From the NCBI RefSeq assembly GCF_000517265.1, contig NZ_AYSJ01000014.1, positions 670,740 to 734,739 on the forward strand: DNA of 64,000 bases. The letters are read 5' to 3'. A program made the position numbers and the translations under genes. Origin of the DNA: Photorhabdus khanii NC19 (lineage in GTDB: Bacteria > Pseudomonadota > Gammaproteobacteria > Enterobacterales > Enterobacteriaceae). Below the pieces are notes generated by a model. That model ran no database searches. It was not told where the DNA came from and saw only the letters and a program-made list of their open reading frames with translations. The stretch's first letter is position 1. Each line of letters opens with the position of its first letter. Below are positions 61,805 to 64,000 of this stretch, in pieces.

Positions 61805-62668
61805 ATGTTTTTTTCTCGTAAATTAGAAGCATTCATGGCAGTGGTGGAAAATGGTTCTTTAAGTAAAGCGGCAAGAGTGATGAACCGAACAACTCCTCCA
61901 GTAGCTAAATCAATCAAAGACTTCGAAGCAACATTAGGGAAGCGCCTTTTCAAAAGGGAGAAATTTGGGATGAGTCTGACTAAAGATGGTTTAGAATTAT
62001 ATAATGATCTTAAAGATCTTTATTTACAAGAAAAAGAAATAACTAAAAAACATATCAGTGGTAGTATATGTAACATAGTTAATATTTATTACGATTGGGG
62101 GAAAAACAAACACCTAATTTATTTATATAAGGCAGCTGACAGAAATAGCTCCCAAGTAAATATATTCCGGTTTAGTTATGATAACATTGAAGAAATAGTG
62201 GATTACGACGGCAACACGCTCATTATGAGCTCAGAAAAGATACTAAGTGACCGTTTTAGTCTTATTCGTAAAATAAAAGGACCAGAATTGGGAATTTGCT
62301 GCCGAAAAGAGTTATTGGATATTGCTGGTGGTGATGTGATGCAATTGCTAAAAAATAATACTTGGTTGTGTGATCCTGTACTTTATAAAAGCAGTTTCAT
62401 TAAAAATCTGGAAGAAGAAGTTATTCAAAGTGGTGGGAAAGTGAATATGCGTCAGATGGATAATATGGGGTGCTGCATGAATTTCATTTATTCAAGAGAC
62501 TATATTTTCATTACAGATTCTCATCCTGATGAATTGGAAGGAGGTGATGCTTTAAGTTTTGTTCCTATTGAAAAACCGGGTACAGCAAACCAATGTTATA
62601 TTTATAAGTCTAAATCACATTCAAGTGTACTTAATCGTTTTATCGATTCAGTAAATGATATGAGTTAA
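61805..62668 (+). CDS. LysR-family transcriptional regulator, accessory
   Basis: 287 residues. The N-terminal winged helix is clear: FSRKLEAFMAVVENGSLSKAARVMN, then TTPPVAKSIKDFEATLGKRLFKREKFGMSLTKDG (residues about 4-65). The effector domain is divergent, with a cluster of cysteines (GICCRKEL, NMGCCMNF) that I do not recognise as a known sensor. More AT-rich than the core genes. The target is unknown; the secreted protein gene that converges on it is a candidate by position only. Confidence 0.85.
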   Translation: MFFSRKLEAFMAVVENGSLSKAARVMNRTTPPVAKSIKDFEATLGKRLFKREKFGMSLTKDGLELYNDLKDLYLQEKEITKKHISGSICNIVNIYYDWGKNKHLIYLYKAADRNSSQVNIFRFSYDNIEEIVDYDGNTLIMSSEKILSDRFSLIRKIKGPELGICCRKELLDIAGGDVMQLLKNNTWLCDPVLYKSSFIKNLEEEVIQSGGKVNMRQMDNMGCCMNFIYSRDYIFITDSHPDELEGGDALSFVPIEKPGTANQCYIYKSKSHSSVLNRFIDSVNDMS

Positions 62669-63045
62669 ATTTATTTTACGCGGAGTAGATTATTGTAAGC
62701 TCCGCGTTGTTGTTTTGCGGAGATGACGATAGAAAGTTTTCACTGTACCCAGATGATAAATTTATATTTGTTATTTTTTGTTATACCCGGAATAATTTTT
62801 CATGGTAGTAGGGAAAGATAGACTGTTTCCTCGCCTTTTGGACTAACACGCTGCAAGCACTACGTTGTTATTTTGCTTTGCTTAATTCGAACCTTGCTCG
62901 AAGTGCAAAGCATCCTGCATGTGAGTACCATGTATTCATTGAGATGGGTGATACATGATTTCTAAGCCGGGGTTCTCCCGGCTTCAGGCTTTCAGGGACG
63001 TTCCTGGTGATACTTACCCTCTGGCGCGTTTACCACAACCTTGTC
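62669..63045. other. Structured intergenic region, 377 bp
   Basis: Contains two strong inverted repeats. TGCTTTGC (62874-62881) pairs with GCAAAGCA (62905-62912), with an inner TTCGA/TCGAA stem. AAGCCGGG (62964-62971) pairs with CCCGGCTT (62977-62984). Base composition is markedly less AT-rich than the regulator gene. No ORF. Possible small RNA, MITE-like relic or terminators. Confidence 0.45.
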
Positions 63046-63999
63046 TTATTGTTTTAGCCACGGCGTTGCCGTACTCCAAAAAATGATGTTCGCCCCCAGG
63101 TAGTTTTCAGCGAAATCAGCAAACTCCTCCTGAGTGAAGGGTTTCTTGGTTTTTGGGTTAGTGTAGGTCAGAGTCGGTTCCTGGACCGCCATTGCGACCA
63201 AATCTAGCTTGCCTTTGTAACGGTTGAAAAAGGGATAGGCGTTTTTCATCTGTGCGGATTGATATGGCACGATATCGGGGCCACCCAGGCCGATCTTATT
63301 TTTTGACGCGAAATTAAATAGGCGGGACATGTATTGGTGATCATTATTCCATTCGCATGGCCAGAAGTTAACGTATTGCACCACGTAGGATTTTTTGAAT
63401 ACCTGGCGGGCAAATTTAATGTTATCAAGTTCAGCGGCAAAATAGTGGTCGCAACTAAAACCGGTTGTGTCGTGCTTCATGTCAATATCAATGGCGGTTT
63501 CTGGCAGATTAATGCCGGTAATACGGCCATCAAACTCTTTTGCTAATGCAGAAAGGAGATTCTGATAGCGTTTGCGCAGATCGGTATTCCACTGAATAGC
63601 AACCCAGCCATAACCTTGCGCTTTACCTTCACCGGGATTATCAACTTGTGCAACTAAACCACCTTGATATTTCGAGCTCTGTTGAAGATAAAACGGGATA
63701 TAGCGGGCATCTTTCTCAAAAAAGCGATCCTGAATCTGGATAAACAACTTCTTTTGGATTTTACTAAGCAATGCGAGATCTTTTTCGATCGCGGAAAAAT
63801 CATATTTTCCCGGCGCACTCTCCAGTTGTTTCCAGTTATAAACAATTTGTACACCATCGATGTCCTGACGTTCCAGCAATTCATGTAGCTGGTTGAGGTC
63901 ATCAGATGAAGTGTAGAGATAGTTTCGAGGTTTCGCTGCTAATGCAGCAGTTGACAGTAAACTAAAAATCAGGCTGGTGGAGATAAGTTGTCTTAGCAT
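63046..63999 (-). CDS. Secreted glycoside-hydrolase-like (TIM barrel) protein
   Basis: 317 residues with signal peptide MLRQLISTSLIFSLLSTAALA. The mature part shows the alternating strand-helix pattern of a TIM barrel. DGVQIVYNWKQLESAPGKYDFSAIE resembles the early strands of GH5/GH42-type enzymes. GRITGINLPETAID and VAMAVQEPTLTY place Glu residues at the ends of strands 4 and 7, where retaining glycosidases keep their acid/base and nucleophile. The substrate cannot be told; an extracellular or periplasmic polysaccharide role is inference. The start codon is two bases from the window edge. Confidence 0.7.
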   Translation of the reverse strand: MLRQLISTSLIFSLLSTAALAAKPRNYLYTSSDDLNQLHELLERQDIDGVQIVYNWKQLESAPGKYDFSAIEKDLALLSKIQKKLFIQIQDRFFEKDARYIPFYLQQSSKYQGGLVAQVDNPGEGKAQGYGWVAIQWNTDLRKRYQNLLSALAKEFDGRITGINLPETAIDIDMKHDTTGFSCDHYFAAELDNIKFARQVFKKSYVVQYVNFWPCEWNNDHQYMSRLFNFASKNKIGLGGPDIVPYQSAQMKNAYPFFNRYKGKLDLVAMAVQEPTLTYTNPKTKKPFTQEEFADFAENYLGANIIFWSTATPWLKQ

Positions 64000-64000
64000 T

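Noticed and set aside
61630-61821. 63-codon ORF upstream of the LysR gene.
   Set aside because: No ribosome site, no recognisable pattern and it overlaps the regulator start.

Overview
The window is a chromosomal segment of a gamma-proteobacterium of the order Enterobacterales. It is most likely Photorhabdus or a close Morganellaceae relative. The grounds are near-complete protein similarity and gene order shared with the Escherichia coli purR-slyA-pdxH, sap-psp-tyrR, zntB, fadR-dadAX and gapA-selD-topB neighbourhoods, an AT-rich base composition, four full-length 127-bp ERIC repeats, and orphan secretion/toxin cargo. Species assignment is inference from gene content, not from a search.

Layout. 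1-17.9 kb: mdtK (cut by the window edge), ribE, a small inserted two-gene cassette (37-aa peptide plus M29-metallopeptidase-like protein), cfa, punC/punR, purR, ynhF, grxD, rnt, gloA, ydhL, slyA, slyB, anmK, pdxH, tyrS, pdxY, gstA. ERIC repeats lie on both sides of tyrS and a third lies beyond gstA. 18-19.6 kb: a very AT-rich accessory stretch with one unrecognised gene. 19.6-37.5 kb: fabI, sapABCDF, the sRNA ryhB, pspF facing pspABC, ycjX-ycjF, tyrR, tpx, mppA, zntB, the sRNA fnrS, ttcA. 37.5-41.7 kb: an accessory island between two imperfect direct copies of the ttcA upstream region. It holds an orphan hcp, a family of small membrane proteins (probable immunity proteins, some decayed) and a broken effector gene. 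41.7-61.3 kb: an SMR transporter, a DUF333 lipoprotein, dsbB, nhaB, fadR, dadA-dadX, a MipA/OmpV porin-like protein, yeaD, gapA, a fourth ERIC, msrB, yeaC, pncA, ansA, sppA, ydjA, selD, topB, xthA. 61.3-64 kb: an accessory end with a LysR regulator, a structured intergenic region and a secreted glycoside-hydrolase-like protein.

How the genes work together. The core serves vitamin cofactors (riboflavin; B6 by pdxH/pdxY), purine control (purR, punR/punC), envelope integrity (psp, sap, slyB, sppA, dsbB, mppA), oxidative damage repair (tpx, msrB, grxD, xthA), D-alanine catabolism (dadAX) and central glycolysis (gapA). Two stress sRNAs were recognised directly from sequence. RyhB has Fur-box-like sites over its promoter. 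FnrS has an FNR site about 42.5 bp upstream of its start.

The most novel items are (1) the 37-aa peptide / M29-like cassette at 2.4-3.6 kb, which interrupts an otherwise conserved ribE-cfa junction and looks like a precursor plus processing-enzyme pair, and (2) the repeat-bracketed hcp/effector/immunity island at 37.5-41.7 kb, where the effector carries a nonsense codon and a frameshift while its putative immunity genes have multiplied and partly decayed.
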